Assembly (NCBI GenBank): GCA_044238935.1
Contig: JBIICI010000008.1
Location: 25,066-89,065 of the forward strand
Direction: 5' to 3'
Length of the DNA: 64,000 nt
Origin: JBIICI01 sp044238935
Lineage (GTDB): Bacteria > Pseudomonadota > Alphaproteobacteria > Micavibrionales > Micavibrionaceae
Both the position numbers and the translations under genes were made by a program. The notes under the pieces are model-generated. The model was not told where the DNA came from. It saw nothing but the letters and a program-made list of their open reading frames with translations, and ran no database searches. Within the stretch, counting starts at the first letter, position 1; each line of letters begins with the position of its first letter. Positions 54,548-63,463 of this stretch are shown here, in pieces.

Positions 54548-55495
54548 ATGAGAAAAGATAAAATCTATGCGGAAGAAAATATAGACCATCAAAATTATGG
54601 CTATTATGCCATGCTGTCCTCACGCTGTACGTTAATTGCTGTTGTTCTATTAATTATCATCAAACTTTATGGCTTTATCCAAAGTGACTCCGCAACGATG
54701 TTATCTTCTTTTGTTGATAGTGTCGGGGATTTAGTCATTTCATTAATGAGCTATTACAGCCTGCGCATTGCCCTGCGCCCTGCGGATGAGCATCATCGAT
54801 TTGGTCACGGAAAAGCCGAAGGATTTTCTGCCCTGTTCCAAGGGGCATTTTTAATTGGCGCCGCTGTTTTTCTGTTTTTTGAAACATTAGGGCGCGTCTT
54901 TACCCCCTCCTCCATTAGTCATCATGGATTGGGAATTATCATATCTTTGATTTCTATCGCAATGACCTTGTTTGTGGTGATGGTGCAGCATTATGCATTA
55001 AAACATGCAAACTCTTTGGCGGTTGAGGCGGATCAGAAACATTATAGCAGTGATATTTTCTTGAATTTAGCCGTTATTATCGCCCTGTTGATTGATTTAT
55101 GGGGGGGCAGCCCCATGGTGGATCAGGGGATTACGTTTGGGATTTGTGCCTATATGATCTGGACAGGCAGCCATATCGGCATTAAGGCTACCGATATGTT
55201 GATGGATAAAGAAATCAACCAAGACCAACGTCAAGAGATTTTAAACATTATTGATTCACATCCTGAAATCCTTGGTGTTCATGATTTGCGTACACGTCAA
55301 TCAGGAATGCATATTTATATCAGCTTTGATATTGAACTTGATCCCGACCTCACCCTAAAGGCAGCACATGACATTGCACGCGACGTTGAATTAAATTTAT
55401 TAGAAAAATTCCCAAATGCCGACATTATGATCCACAAAGACCCCAAAGGCGATATTTACGACACACGCCACAAAGTTCAGGGTGTTCATCATTAG
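54548..55495 (+). CDS. fieF: Cation diffusion facilitator, FieF type
   Basis: A 315-residue metal/proton antiporter exporting iron, zinc or similar divalent cations. Six membrane segments are visible. Metal-site motifs are DSATMLSSFVDSVGDL (D..D) and HRFGHGKAEG at the first, and HYSSDIFLNL at the second (H...D); the cytoplasmic C-terminal domain ends with the metal-binding dimer region MHIYISFDIELDPDL. tRNA-Ala lies 42 bases upstream. It is followed by a REP copy. Confidence 0.93.
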   Translation: MRKDKIYAEENIDHQNYGYYAMLSSRCTLIAVVLLIIIKLYGFIQSDSATMLSSFVDSVGDLVISLMSYYSLRIALRPADEHHRFGHGKAEGFSALFQGAFLIGAAVFLFFETLGRVFTPSSISHHGLGIIISLISIAMTLFVVMVQHYALKHANSLAVEADQKHYSSDIFLNLAVIIALLIDLWGGSPMVDQGITFGICAYMIWTGSHIGIKATDMLMDKEINQDQRQEILNIIDSHPEILGVHDLRTRQSGMHIYISFDIELDPDLTLKAAHDIARDVELNLLEKFPNADIMIHKDPKGDIYDTRHKVQGVHH

Positions 55496-55502
55496 GATTT
55501 TC

Positions 55503-55622
55503 CAATACGTTGTTGCATAGATTGATTTTGGGGTGTTTCTTTGTTAATCCAGCATCAAGAATCCGTCATGTCGTATAAGCACGAGATACCGTGTCAGAGC
55601 ACGGCATGAGGCCGGTGGAAGG
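55503..55622. repeat. REP-like dispersed repeat, copy E
   Basis: Starts ACGTTGTTGCATAGATTGAT, then TTTGTTAATCCAGCATCAAG, CCGTCATG, TATAAGCACGAGATACCGTG and CAGAGCACGGCATGAGG. A degenerate, shorter relative of copy B. Between the convergent fieF and the first prepilin gene. Confidence 0.75.
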
Positions 55623-55635
55623 AAGTAAAAAGGAA

Positions 55636-56439
55636 TTAAATGCCTAAAGCAAAATATAGGCTGCATGATTTTTTCTTTGATACAGGGTTCGCAGAAGAAA
55701 GATACCCCAAATCCATACTGGCACAGGTTACATCCGAGGCGCTTCCTGTTGGTACAAAAGGCGTTGGCCACACATTCCCTGATGAAGCCGATCCGTCATC
55801 CATTTTTTTATCAAGCAAAGAGGCAGTAATCGGTGAAACCAAGGCACCATCTTTTTTTTGTTCGCTCAGCAAACTTGTGTCGATTATATTCGTTGCAATT
55901 AAGTGCAGCCCACCAGGAAGCGGAGGCACATTATTCCCCAAGGGGGTTCTTGTTCCACTGGAAGACACCACATGAAACCCACCACCAAAAGGGGATTGCG
56001 GATTTGTTTCCCCTAAAATCACCGTTTTTAACGGTGTATTGGGCGCAACATCCGTAATTAAGTTTGAAAGCACTAAATGTTTCCAAAATAATGATGTTTC
56101 GCCGTTGCTATAATCCAGAATTTGAAGCTGATTAATCCACCCAATAGCACCAACAATTTGATCCCCATCACCATCTTTACAATTGACAGATTGATCACAC
56201 CCACTGATACGCTGCGTTGCAACCGGCATATCCCCCGGTATAGCCGCATAGGTATCCCGAAAACTATTCAAAGCAGATTGATATTGCTTGACCTTTGAAA
56301 TCGTTGCATTGACCCTAGATGACTTTATCATCTCCGCCCCCTTAACAAAGGAAACCAACAATAATCCCACAGCCACCAAAACAATAGCCAGCTCAGCTAA
56401 TGTAAAACCGCATGGTTGTTTTGAAGAATTTATGTTCAT
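55636..56439 (-). CDS. Prepilin-like protein, paralog 1
   Basis: A ~267-residue type IV pilin/pseudopilin-like protein. The leader MNINSSKQPCG is followed by the cleavage/methylation site and hydrophobic helix FTLAELAIVLVAVGLLLV, with the Glu5 kept. The body shares with paralogs 2 and 3 the features SFRDTYAAIPGDM, a Cys pair around GCDQSVNCKDGDG, FWKHLVLSNLI, a KMDDG motif and a CSLYFALGI end. ATG 56439 is chosen since residues upstream do not fit a leader. It is 17 bases after paralog 2. Pilin assembly genes are not in the window. Confidence 0.88.
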   Translation of the reverse strand: MNINSSKQPCGFTLAELAIVLVAVGLLLVSFVKGAEMIKSSRVNATISKVKQYQSALNSFRDTYAAIPGDMPVATQRISGCDQSVNCKDGDGDQIVGAIGWINQLQILDYSNGETSLFWKHLVLSNLITDVAPNTPLKTVILGETNPQSPFGGGFHVVSSSGTRTPLGNNVPPLPGGLHLIATNIIDTSLLSEQKKDGALVSPITASLLDKKMDDGSASSGNVWPTPFVPTGSASDVTCASMDLGYLSSANPVSKKKSCSLYFALGI

Positions 56440-56456
56440 ATACTTGAAATGCCCTA

Positions 56457-57356
56457 TTAAAGCCCAGAGTGGAAATATAAAGCACATGTCTTTGCATTTA
56501 AATTTTGACCTGAAGGGCTGTAATCCCCAAGCGCTGGGGGCGAAGTAGGTGGTGATGAAGTGGTGCCTGGAATCCCCCCAGGAACATTAGCGCACTTTAA
56601 AACCCCGCGGTTTATAGGCGTAGCAATAACACGCCCTGCTGTACCTTGAGGAAATCCATCATCCATTTTTGTATCAACACGCTGCGCTTGGCTTGGAGAA
56701 AAGAGCTGTTTTGGCTGCAATGAAACAGTACTACTTGGCCCAGGAATAAAACGTGTCATATTAGCCGCAAGAAAATATATTCCCCCCGACAAAAACGGTG
56801 CTGTTGGCTCTCCATTTTTAACACCGATCGATGAAGTTAGATAGAACCCTCCACCAAATGGAGTTCTCGGATGTGTAGCGCCAAACTCAGGGCTACAATT
56901 TGGAGCACATGACACAAAAGTAGATCTCGCATCAGGTGAAACACCAGAAATAAGGTTTGCAAGAACCAAATGCTTCCAAAACAATAATGTCTCATCATCT
57001 GTAACTGTATTTAAGATAACTTGATTGTAACGCCCTGCAATTCCAATCATCTGGTTTCCATCACCATTTGTACAATTATTTGTGGCATCGCATCCATTAA
57101 TGCGCTGCGTTGCATCGCGCATATCCCCCGGCAAAGCACCATATGTATCACGAAAAGATGTAATGGCGGATTGATAGGTTTTGATTTGTGCGGATATTGA
57201 TGTCGCACGTGCATTTTCAATCAGCTCAGCTCCTTTGATAACGCCAGCGATGAATAAACCAAGAATGATAAAGACAATGGCTAATTCAACTAAGGTAAAT
57301 CCGCTTTGTCGATTTTTGTCTTTAACTGTGCATTTTTTTAGCATAGAGCGATCCAT
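56457..57356 (-). CDS. Prepilin-like protein, paralog 2
   Basis: A 299-residue prepilin. The leader (to RQSG, about 19 residues; ATG 57344 would shorten it by four) precedes FTLVELAIVFIILGLFIAGV. It shares SFRDTYGALPGDM, GCDATNNCTNGDG, LLFWKHLVLANLISGV and the final CALYFHSGL with its paralogs, but has a Pro/Ser/Gly-rich stretch (GGIPGTTSSPPTSPPALG) near the end that the others lack. It is upstream of paralog 1, separated from paralog 3 by tandem repeats. Confidence 0.88.
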   Translation of the reverse strand: MDRSMLKKCTVKDKNRQSGFTLVELAIVFIILGLFIAGVIKGAELIENARATSISAQIKTYQSAITSFRDTYGALPGDMRDATQRINGCDATNNCTNGDGNQMIGIAGRYNQVILNTVTDDETLLFWKHLVLANLISGVSPDARSTFVSCAPNCSPEFGATHPRTPFGGGFYLTSSIGVKNGEPTAPFLSGGIYFLAANMTRFIPGPSSTVSLQPKQLFSPSQAQRVDTKMDDGFPQGTAGRVIATPINRGVLKCANVPGGIPGTTSSPPTSPPALGDYSPSGQNLNAKTCALYFHSGL

Positions 57357-57387
57357 TTTTTATATATTACCACAAATAACATCACCC

Positions 57388-57770
57388 AACATCGTCATTC
57401 TGCGCCTGACACGGGATCTCCTTGATTGAGGCGATTCCCGATAATCAACAAGATGCTGGATCAAGTCCAGCATGACGATTTTTGTTGAGCGATTCAATAA
57501 ACTTTAATAACCAAACCACAAACATCACGCACCGCCGTCATCCCGTGCCTGACACGGGATATCCTTGATTGAGGCGATTCCCGATAATCAACAAGATGCT
57601 GGATCAAGTCCAGCATGACGATTTTTGTTGAGCGATTCAATAAACTTTAATAACCAAACCACAAACATCACGCACCGCCGTCATCCCGTGCCTGACACGG
57701 GATATCCTTGATTGAGGCGATTCCCGATAATCAACAAGATGCTGAACAAAGCCCAGCGTGACGATTTCAT
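57388..57770. repeat. Tandem 143-bp repeat units with REP palindromes
   Basis: Two complete units and a partial third with a 143-bp period (57388, 57531, 57674). Each holds the palindrome CCTGACACGGGATATCC, a TTGATTGAGGCGATTCCCGA part and GATGCTGGATCAAGTCCAGC. The third copy diverges near its end (GATGCTGAACAAAGCCCAGC). The region fills the space between prepilin paralogs 2 and 3 and contains no gene. Confidence 0.9.
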
Positions 57771-57774
57771 CATT

Positions 57775-57809
57775 AAAAAAGGTAATGGAGGGAAAACCCC
57801 ACCATTACC
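57775..57809 (-). terminator. Rho-independent terminator after prepilin paralog 3
   Basis: On the minus strand, GGTAATGG (57809-57802) and its partner at 57788-57781 form a stem with inner GGGG/CCC pairs, followed by a run of six T (57780-57775). It lies 15 bases downstream of the stop codon. Confidence 0.8.
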
Positions 57810-57824
57810 CTAATAGACTTAGTC

Positions 57825-58565
57825 TTAGTACCCTAAAGCGAATGATAAGTTACAGTCCTTAACTTTTGAGTTTGCATAAACCCCAGCGGCTGTAGAGCAA
57901 TCTCCTGCAGCAGCGCCAAGAGGTGTACCTTCCACTGATCCTGTATTACCACGCCCATCATCTAATTTTGTATCGATTTGAGACAATCTTAAAGCAGGTA
58001 AAACGCGTTGTCCAGCAGTTCCAGCATAAGCCCCTGTAGTTACGTTACTAATCATAATCACTAAACCAGGCTGATAGGTAGCCCCTTCGGAACTAAAAAT
58101 ATTCAAAGCACCCCCATAAGGTGACTTTGGATTCGTGCTTCCAGGGATAATGGTTGCAGCAAGAGCCGCTGTTGTATCCACACCAGAAATTAAATCCGCC
58201 AAAGCCAAATGTTTCCAGAAAAGAAGCCCCTCTGCTCCAGCAGAGGCAGATGCACCTGCTTGAATGGTTACATCTCCATTTGCAGCGCCGCTTGTTCCAA
58301 CAATTGAATTTCCATTACCATTCTCGCAAGGAGCAACACATCCCGGAACACGTGTTGTGGCGTTATTCATATCCCCTGGAACAGCCGCATAAATATCTTG
58401 GAAACTAACCAAGGCGGATTGATATCCTTTAAGCTGTGTAATTGTTGATGTGACACGGGCGTTTTCGATCATTTCGGCGCCTTTTAGAACTCCACCCAAT
58501 AATAGACCGATAATAATCATTACGATGGCTAATTCGACCAGCGTAAAACCTTTTTGATTTTTCAT
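57825..58565 (-). CDS. Prepilin-like protein, paralog 3
   Basis: A 246-residue prepilin with a short leader MKNQKG and the helix FTLVELAIVMIIIGLLLGGV. Shares SFQDIYAAVPGDM, a Cys pair (GCVAPCENGNG), LLFWKHLALADLISGV, KLDDGRGN and CNLSFALGY with paralogs 1 and 2. The hydrophobic N-terminal half would form the pilus core or a membrane anchor. A good terminator follows, so it is a separate transcription unit from paralogs 1 and 2. Likely a pilin or pseudopilin; which system it serves is not visible. Confidence 0.9.
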   Translation of the reverse strand: MKNQKGFTLVELAIVMIIIGLLLGGVLKGAEMIENARVTSTITQLKGYQSALVSFQDIYAAVPGDMNNATTRVPGCVAPCENGNGNSIVGTSGAANGDVTIQAGASASAGAEGLLFWKHLALADLISGVDTTAALAATIIPGSTNPKSPYGGALNIFSSEGATYQPGLVIMISNVTTGAYAGTAGQRVLPALRLSQIDTKLDDGRGNTGSVEGTPLGAAAGDCSTAAGVYANSKVKDCNLSFALGY

Positions 58566-58735
58566 ATAATAATTCCCCTTTAATGGATATCTGATAGTCG
58601 CTAAATAAAATTATGTTTTTATATAAAACATTTAAGTATTATCATAAGCGACAAGGACTTAATAAAACTTTAATTTGCTAAAATTCGTCGATAATTTGTT
58701 TAAAATTATTGATATAGCAAAACCAACCCTGTAAA

Positions 58736-58905
58736 AAATCATCATGCTGGATCACGTTGGTGTTGTTGCATGGATCGATTTATAGGAAGGGTGGCAACAA
58801 GGGTTGTGCTTTTCCCCCATCGCCGTCATGCCGTGCCACGACACGGCATCTCAGGCTTATAGGCGGGAGATGCTGGATCACGTCCGGCATGATGATTTTT
58901 GGTTA
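58736..58905. repeat. REP-like dispersed repeat, copy G
   Basis: AATCATCATGCTGGATCACG, a GTTGTTGCATGGATCGATTT module, CGCCGTCATGCCGTGCCACG, GACACGGCATCTC, and TTATAGGCGGGAGATGCTGG with ATCACGTCCGGCATGATG. The module order is partly inverted relative to copies A-D. It lies between prepilin paralog 3 and the 3' end of fba; the remaining bases (58566-58735) are the AT-rich upstream region of the prepilin gene. Confidence 0.8.
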
Positions 58906-58934
58906 TTGAAGACGTTTTCTTACAGAATAAATCT

Positions 58935-60032
58935 TTAAGCTGCCTTACAGCACGCATCATTTTGTATACATTCAGAAACGGATTTTCCTTTTGATCTAAG
59001 GTCAATAAAGGCCTCATCCAAACGGGCAATCATCCCCTCTTCCGCGGCGCGAAGCCATTTGCGGGGGTCGTAATTTTTCTTATAGGGCTCATCAGTTTCG
59101 GGATCGATTTGGTATAGGAACGCTTTGGGGTATTTGTTCACATATTTTCCAACCGCTTCGGAAAAGGTAAATTGCGTATCTGTATCGATATTCATCTTAA
59201 ATACGCCATATTCCAATGATTCCGCGATTTTGTCTTTTTCTGACCCTGATCCACCGTGGAAGACTAAATCCAATGGATTTTCGCCTGTGTTATATTCCTG
59301 TTGCACGAGGGCTTGGGAATTTTTCAGAATAATCGGGCGTAAGGAAACGTTACCGGGTTTATAAACCCCATGCACGTTGCCAAAAGACGCCGCCAAGGAA
59401 TAATGACCGATTTTGGATAGCACATTGTGACCATATAAAACATCTTCAGGCTGGGTATAGAGTTTGTTATTATCAACCTCATCTGATCCCACGCCATCTT
59501 CTTCACCGCCGGTAACGCCCAGTTCGATTTCGATGCTCATCTGAATTTTCGCGGCACGCTCAAGGATTTTCGCGGATTCGGCGATATTTTCTTCCAAGGG
59601 TTCTTCAGAAAGATCAATCATGTGCGATGAAAATAACGGCTTGCCGTGGGTTTTGTAATAGGCTTCCCCGTGCGTTAATAACGCATCAATCCATGGCAAC
59701 AGGGCTTTGTTGGCGTGATCGGTATGCAAGATCACACAAACACCATAATGTTCCGCCAATAAATGCACATGCTGGGCGGCAGCAACCGCACCCAAAACCT
59801 TGGCTTGGAAAGAATCGCCCATGCCTTTGCCTGCATAAAATTCCGCGCCACCATTGGATAACTGAATCACGACATCGGCTTTGTTACGCTTTGCAGCCTC
59901 AAGGGTTGCATTCAAAGAATTTGTCCCCACCACATTAACAGCAGGCAAGGCATAACGCCCCTCTTTGCACGCTTGAACCAACTGGCGATAGGAATCACCG
60001 TACACAACACCCGCTTTTAACTTTACGCTCAT
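58935..60032 (-). CDS. fba: Fructose-bisphosphate aldolase, class II
   Basis: A 365-residue zinc-dependent aldolase interconverting fructose 1,6-bisphosphate with the two triose phosphates. Motifs: ALPAVNVVGTNSLNATLEAA, ILHTDHANKALLPW (zinc and base region), IEIELGVTGGEEDGV, FGNVHGVY, LVFHGGSGS (zinc His and phosphate) and MNIDTDTQFTF. It fits the E. coli FbaA subgroup with its insert. ATG 60032 follows AGGAAAAAGA; the frame continues 11 codons farther without a better site. A Cys pair near the end (DACCKAA) is notable. Confidence 0.96.
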   Translation of the reverse strand: MSVKLKAGVVYGDSYRQLVQACKEGRYALPAVNVVGTNSLNATLEAAKRNKADVVIQLSNGGAEFYAGKGMGDSFQAKVLGAVAAAQHVHLLAEHYGVCVILHTDHANKALLPWIDALLTHGEAYYKTHGKPLFSSHMIDLSEEPLEENIAESAKILERAAKIQMSIEIELGVTGGEEDGVGSDEVDNNKLYTQPEDVLYGHNVLSKIGHYSLAASFGNVHGVYKPGNVSLRPIILKNSQALVQQEYNTGENPLDLVFHGGSGSEKDKIAESLEYGVFKMNIDTDTQFTFSEAVGKYVNKYPKAFLYQIDPETDEPYKKNYDPRKWLRAAEEGMIARLDEAFIDLRSKGKSVSECIQNDACCKAA

Positions 60033-60102
60033 GATCTTTTTCCTGTAATTGTTTAGACAAGTCATTTATAAAGAAAATGGTAATATATTGCAATGATGAT
60101 TT

Positions 60103-61893
60103 ATGACTGAAAACAGACTTTCCCTATCCAACCTCCTATGGCACGTACCTATCTGCGATAACAATTCGGTGAATCGCATCATGCAGGCCTATCAATTACC
60201 CGAATTTATCGCGCGGCTGCTGAATCATCGCGGCGTTGCCTTTGATGCGGTGGAGGGGTTTTTGAATCCGCGGCTGAAAACCGATTTTCCTGATCCGATG
60301 CGGATGGACGGTATGGATCGGCTTGCCAATGATTTGGCGGATCATATTGAGCGCGGCGATTTAATTGGGATTTTGGGCGATTTTGATGTGGACGGCGCAA
60401 CATCGACCGCGATTTTATATCAATTCTTTAAATCACTGGGCATGATTTGCCCTTTCTATATTCCCTGCCGTCATCTGGAGGGGTACGGGCCCAATCTCAA
60501 AGCCTTTGAAACCCTGAAATCCCAAGGCGTTACCCATATTTTGATTGCCGATTGCGGTACAACGGCGGTGGATATTATCGCCCAAGGCATTGAACTGGGC
60601 TTAAAAATCAGTGTTTTAGATCACCATGAACCTGCCGAATCCCTGCCCCCTGTGACCCATATTGTGAATCCAAAACTGGACAGCTGCAACAGTGGCTATG
60701 ATTATTTGGCGGCGTGCGGCGTGTGTTTTTTGGTCTGTGTTGCCACCAATACAATCCTACGCCAGCGCGGCTATTATACGCGCCACAACAAAGCTGAACC
60801 GCCCTTAAAATCATGGCTGGAATTGGTGGCACTGGGCAGCGTATGCGATATGGTGCCGCTGGTGGGGGCGAACCGTTTATTTGTCCGCGAAGGTTTTAAG
60901 CAAATGGCGGAAAATCCATCGAATATCGGCCTCAATGCCTTAAGAGAGATTGCAGGGTTAAAAGACATCCCCACCCCCGATGATGCAGGATTTTCACTGG
61001 GCCCGCGAATCAATGCAGGATCACGCGTGGATGAATCGGATTTGGGGGCGCGATTACTCACCTGTGATACCCAAAAAACTGCCCTTTCCCTTGCCACACG
61101 ATTGGATCAATGCAACCAAGAGCGCAAAGCCCTGCAATCCGATATGATGAAGCACGCCAGCGATATTGCGGCACAGGAATCAGCACGCTATCCAAATATG
61201 ATCTTTGTGATGCACCCTGATTGGCATACAGGATTGGTGGGTTTAGTGGCAGGGCGATTAAAGGATCACCACCACAAACCCGCCATTGTGGCAACGACCA
61301 TCACTTTGCCTGACGGCGTGATAGAGGTGCGCGGATCAGGGCGATCTGTGAAGGGGATCAATTTAGCCGATGCCTTCCAAGCCGCAGAGGCAAAGGGGTT
61401 AATTATCAAAGGCGGCGGTCACGCCATGGCAGGTGGCTTTACGGCGCATATCGATCAAATTGAAAATTTCAAAATCTTCCTTAATGACCATTTCGCGCAA
61501 CAACAAAGCCAAAGCCCAACGCACCCCACTTTAGATATTGATGCCCTGCTGAGTGTCCAAGGTGTGCGCGTGGATTTGGTGAAGATGCTGCATGAAAAAA
61601 TGTCCCCCTTTGGCATGGGTAACCCTGAACCCCTCTTTATGCTGCAACGCATCCGCATCATCCAACCCGCCATTGTCGGGCGCGATCATATCAGGTGCTT
61701 AATCACTGACCAAGAGGGCGGCCGCAGCATCAAAGCCATGTCCTTCGGCAGCGTTGGCACAGCAATGGGTGATGCGATTTTATCCGCGAAAGGCAGCATG
61801 AATTTCGACCTTGTCGGTTGCGTCAAAATCAATAGCTGGCAAGGCAATGAGAGCGCGGAGATTCATATTCGTGATGTGCGATTAAACGGATAA
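60103..61893 (+). CDS. recJ: Single-stranded-DNA-specific exonuclease RecJ
   Basis: A 596-residue 5'-3' exonuclease for mismatch repair and recombination. DHH-family motifs: LGDFDVDGATSTAILY (motif I-II), LIADCGTTA, VLDHHEPAE (DHH), GPRINAGSRVDESDLGARLL, and the DHHA1 part with SGRSVKGINLADAF and KGGGHAMAGGF. An OB-like domain closes the protein (MSPFGMGNPEPLF). Length matches. It ends 3 bases before the end of the convergent gltX gene. Confidence 0.96.
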   Translation: MTENRLSLSNLLWHVPICDNNSVNRIMQAYQLPEFIARLLNHRGVAFDAVEGFLNPRLKTDFPDPMRMDGMDRLANDLADHIERGDLIGILGDFDVDGATSTAILYQFFKSLGMICPFYIPCRHLEGYGPNLKAFETLKSQGVTHILIADCGTTAVDIIAQGIELGLKISVLDHHEPAESLPPVTHIVNPKLDSCNSGYDYLAACGVCFLVCVATNTILRQRGYYTRHNKAEPPLKSWLELVALGSVCDMVPLVGANRLFVREGFKQMAENPSNIGLNALREIAGLKDIPTPDDAGFSLGPRINAGSRVDESDLGARLLTCDTQKTALSLATRLDQCNQERKALQSDMMKHASDIAAQESARYPNMIFVMHPDWHTGLVGLVAGRLKDHHHKPAIVATTITLPDGVIEVRGSGRSVKGINLADAFQAAEAKGLIIKGGGHAMAGGFTAHIDQIENFKIFLNDHFAQQQSQSPTHPTLDIDALLSVQGVRVDLVKMLHEKMSPFGMGNPEPLFMLQRIRIIQPAIVGRDHIRCLITDQEGGRSIKAMSFGSVGTAMGDAILSAKGSMNFDLVGCVKINSWQGNESAEIHIRDVRLNG

Positions 61894-61896
61894 AAA

Positions 61897-63309
61897 TCAA
61901 GAAACCGCTTTCAACCGCGCCAATACTTCATCTTTGCCCAAAATTTCCATTAATTTTTGTAAGGGCGGTGATTGTGTGCTGCCTGTGATTGCGGCGCGTA
62001 GGGGCATTAAAATGCGTCCTAATTTTTGATCAAACTGATCTGCTGCCAATTGGCGCGTTGCGGCATCAATTGAGGATTCTGTGAAATCAGAAAGAGCCTC
62101 TAAAGCCTGATAAAGCGCGATTATTGCCGCCTTAGCATCCTCACTTTGCAATGTTTGCGCGGCTTTTTCATCATAGGATATAGGAACAGATTGACGATAT
62201 GGCTTTGTTTCCGCATATAAATCCACAAAAGTTTTTGCGCGATCTTTTAACCCTGTCATGCCTGCCAAAATCCATGCTTGTTGCTGCGCGTTTAGGCTTT
62301 CTAAATTTTGTGTATCCATCCAATGCATTAACGATGTCAACAAATCCGCATCATCCATGGCACGCAAATAATGCGCATTAATGCTTTCCATTTTTGTGTA
62401 ATCTAATCGTGCAGGAGCGCGGCCAATGCCATCTAAACCAAACAAAGAAATAGCGCGGGCTTGATCGATGATTTCCTCATCACCATGCCCCCACCCTAAA
62501 CGTAACAGCGCATTATTTACGCCCTCAGGCATATAACCCAAATTGATAAATTCATCCACGCCCTGTGCGCCGTGGCGTTTGGATAATTTTGCACCGTCCA
62601 CACCGTGAATTAAGGGCAAATGCGCATAAACAGGCGTATTCCATCCCATCGCATCAATAATGATTTTTTGACGGAATGCATTGTTTAAATGATCATCCCC
62701 CCGAATAATATGGGTGATACCCATATCATAATCATCCACCACCACAGACAGCATATAAGTCGGCGTGCCATCACTGCGTAGCAAGATAAAATCATCTAAT
62801 TGCTTGGAATGCACGGTCACTGATCCTTGCACAGCATCATCAATTGTGATTTCCCCATCCAATGGCGCTTTGATCCGTATAACAGGGGCAATATCCGCAG
62901 GGGCATCTTTGGGATCAGCATCACGCCAGCGTCGGTCATACACTGTGGCACGCCCTTCTGCCTTGGCTTGCTCCCGCATAACCTCCAGCTCCTCAGGGCT
63001 GCAATAGCAATAATAGGCCTTGTCCTGCGCCACCAATTCTTGTGCCACGGCAACATGACGCTGTATATTTTTCGATTGAAAAACGGCAGGTTCATCCACA
63101 TTTATCCCCAACCAAGACAAGCTATCAAAAATCCCCGTGACGGCGTCTTCACTTGATCTTTTTTGATCGGTATCCTCAATCCGCAATAAAAAATCACCGC
63201 CATGATGCCGCGCAAACAACCAATTAAACAACGCCGTCCGCGCGCCCCCAATATGCAAAAATCCCGTTGGGGAGGGCGCAAAACGTGTTCTGATTTTTGG
63301 TGTTGTCAT
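61897..63309 (-). CDS. gltX: Glutamyl-tRNA synthetase
   Basis: A 470-residue class I synthetase charging tRNA-Glu. The HIGH motif is FAPSPTGFLHIGGARTA, the KMSKS-like motif AKLSKRHGAQGV. CYCSPEELEVMREQAKA and YMLSVVVDDYDMGITHI are typical. Alphaproteobacteria often carry two GltX copies; one of them may also charge tRNA-Gln before GatCAB amidation. This one cannot be assigned to a type from the sequence alone. Confidence 0.96.
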   Translation of the reverse strand: MTTPKIRTRFAPSPTGFLHIGGARTALFNWLFARHHGGDFLLRIEDTDQKRSSEDAVTGIFDSLSWLGINVDEPAVFQSKNIQRHVAVAQELVAQDKAYYCYCSPEELEVMREQAKAEGRATVYDRRWRDADPKDAPADIAPVIRIKAPLDGEITIDDAVQGSVTVHSKQLDDFILLRSDGTPTYMLSVVVDDYDMGITHIIRGDDHLNNAFRQKIIIDAMGWNTPVYAHLPLIHGVDGAKLSKRHGAQGVDEFINLGYMPEGVNNALLRLGWGHGDEEIIDQARAISLFGLDGIGRAPARLDYTKMESINAHYLRAMDDADLLTSLMHWMDTQNLESLNAQQQAWILAGMTGLKDRAKTFVDLYAETKPYRQSVPISYDEKAAQTLQSEDAKAAIIALYQALEALSDFTESSIDAATRQLAADQFDQKLGRILMPLRAAITGSTQSPPLQKLMEILGKDEVLARLKAVS

Positions 63310-63463
63310 GGGGCTGCTCTATTTTGTAGGAAAATGGTGGCGGTACTGGGATTGAATTTGTTAAATAAATTATTGTTTTTAAATGATTTTATCAATTCGA
63401 TTTTCAAAAGAACCCCCAATAATGCCCCCATATTTGTTTTCTATGCGCTGGTGGTGGCTTTTT

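Noticed and set aside
57388..57770. Possible CRISPR array
   Set aside because: The repeats are 143 bp, tandem without unique spacers, and occur in partial forms elsewhere; no cas gene is present.
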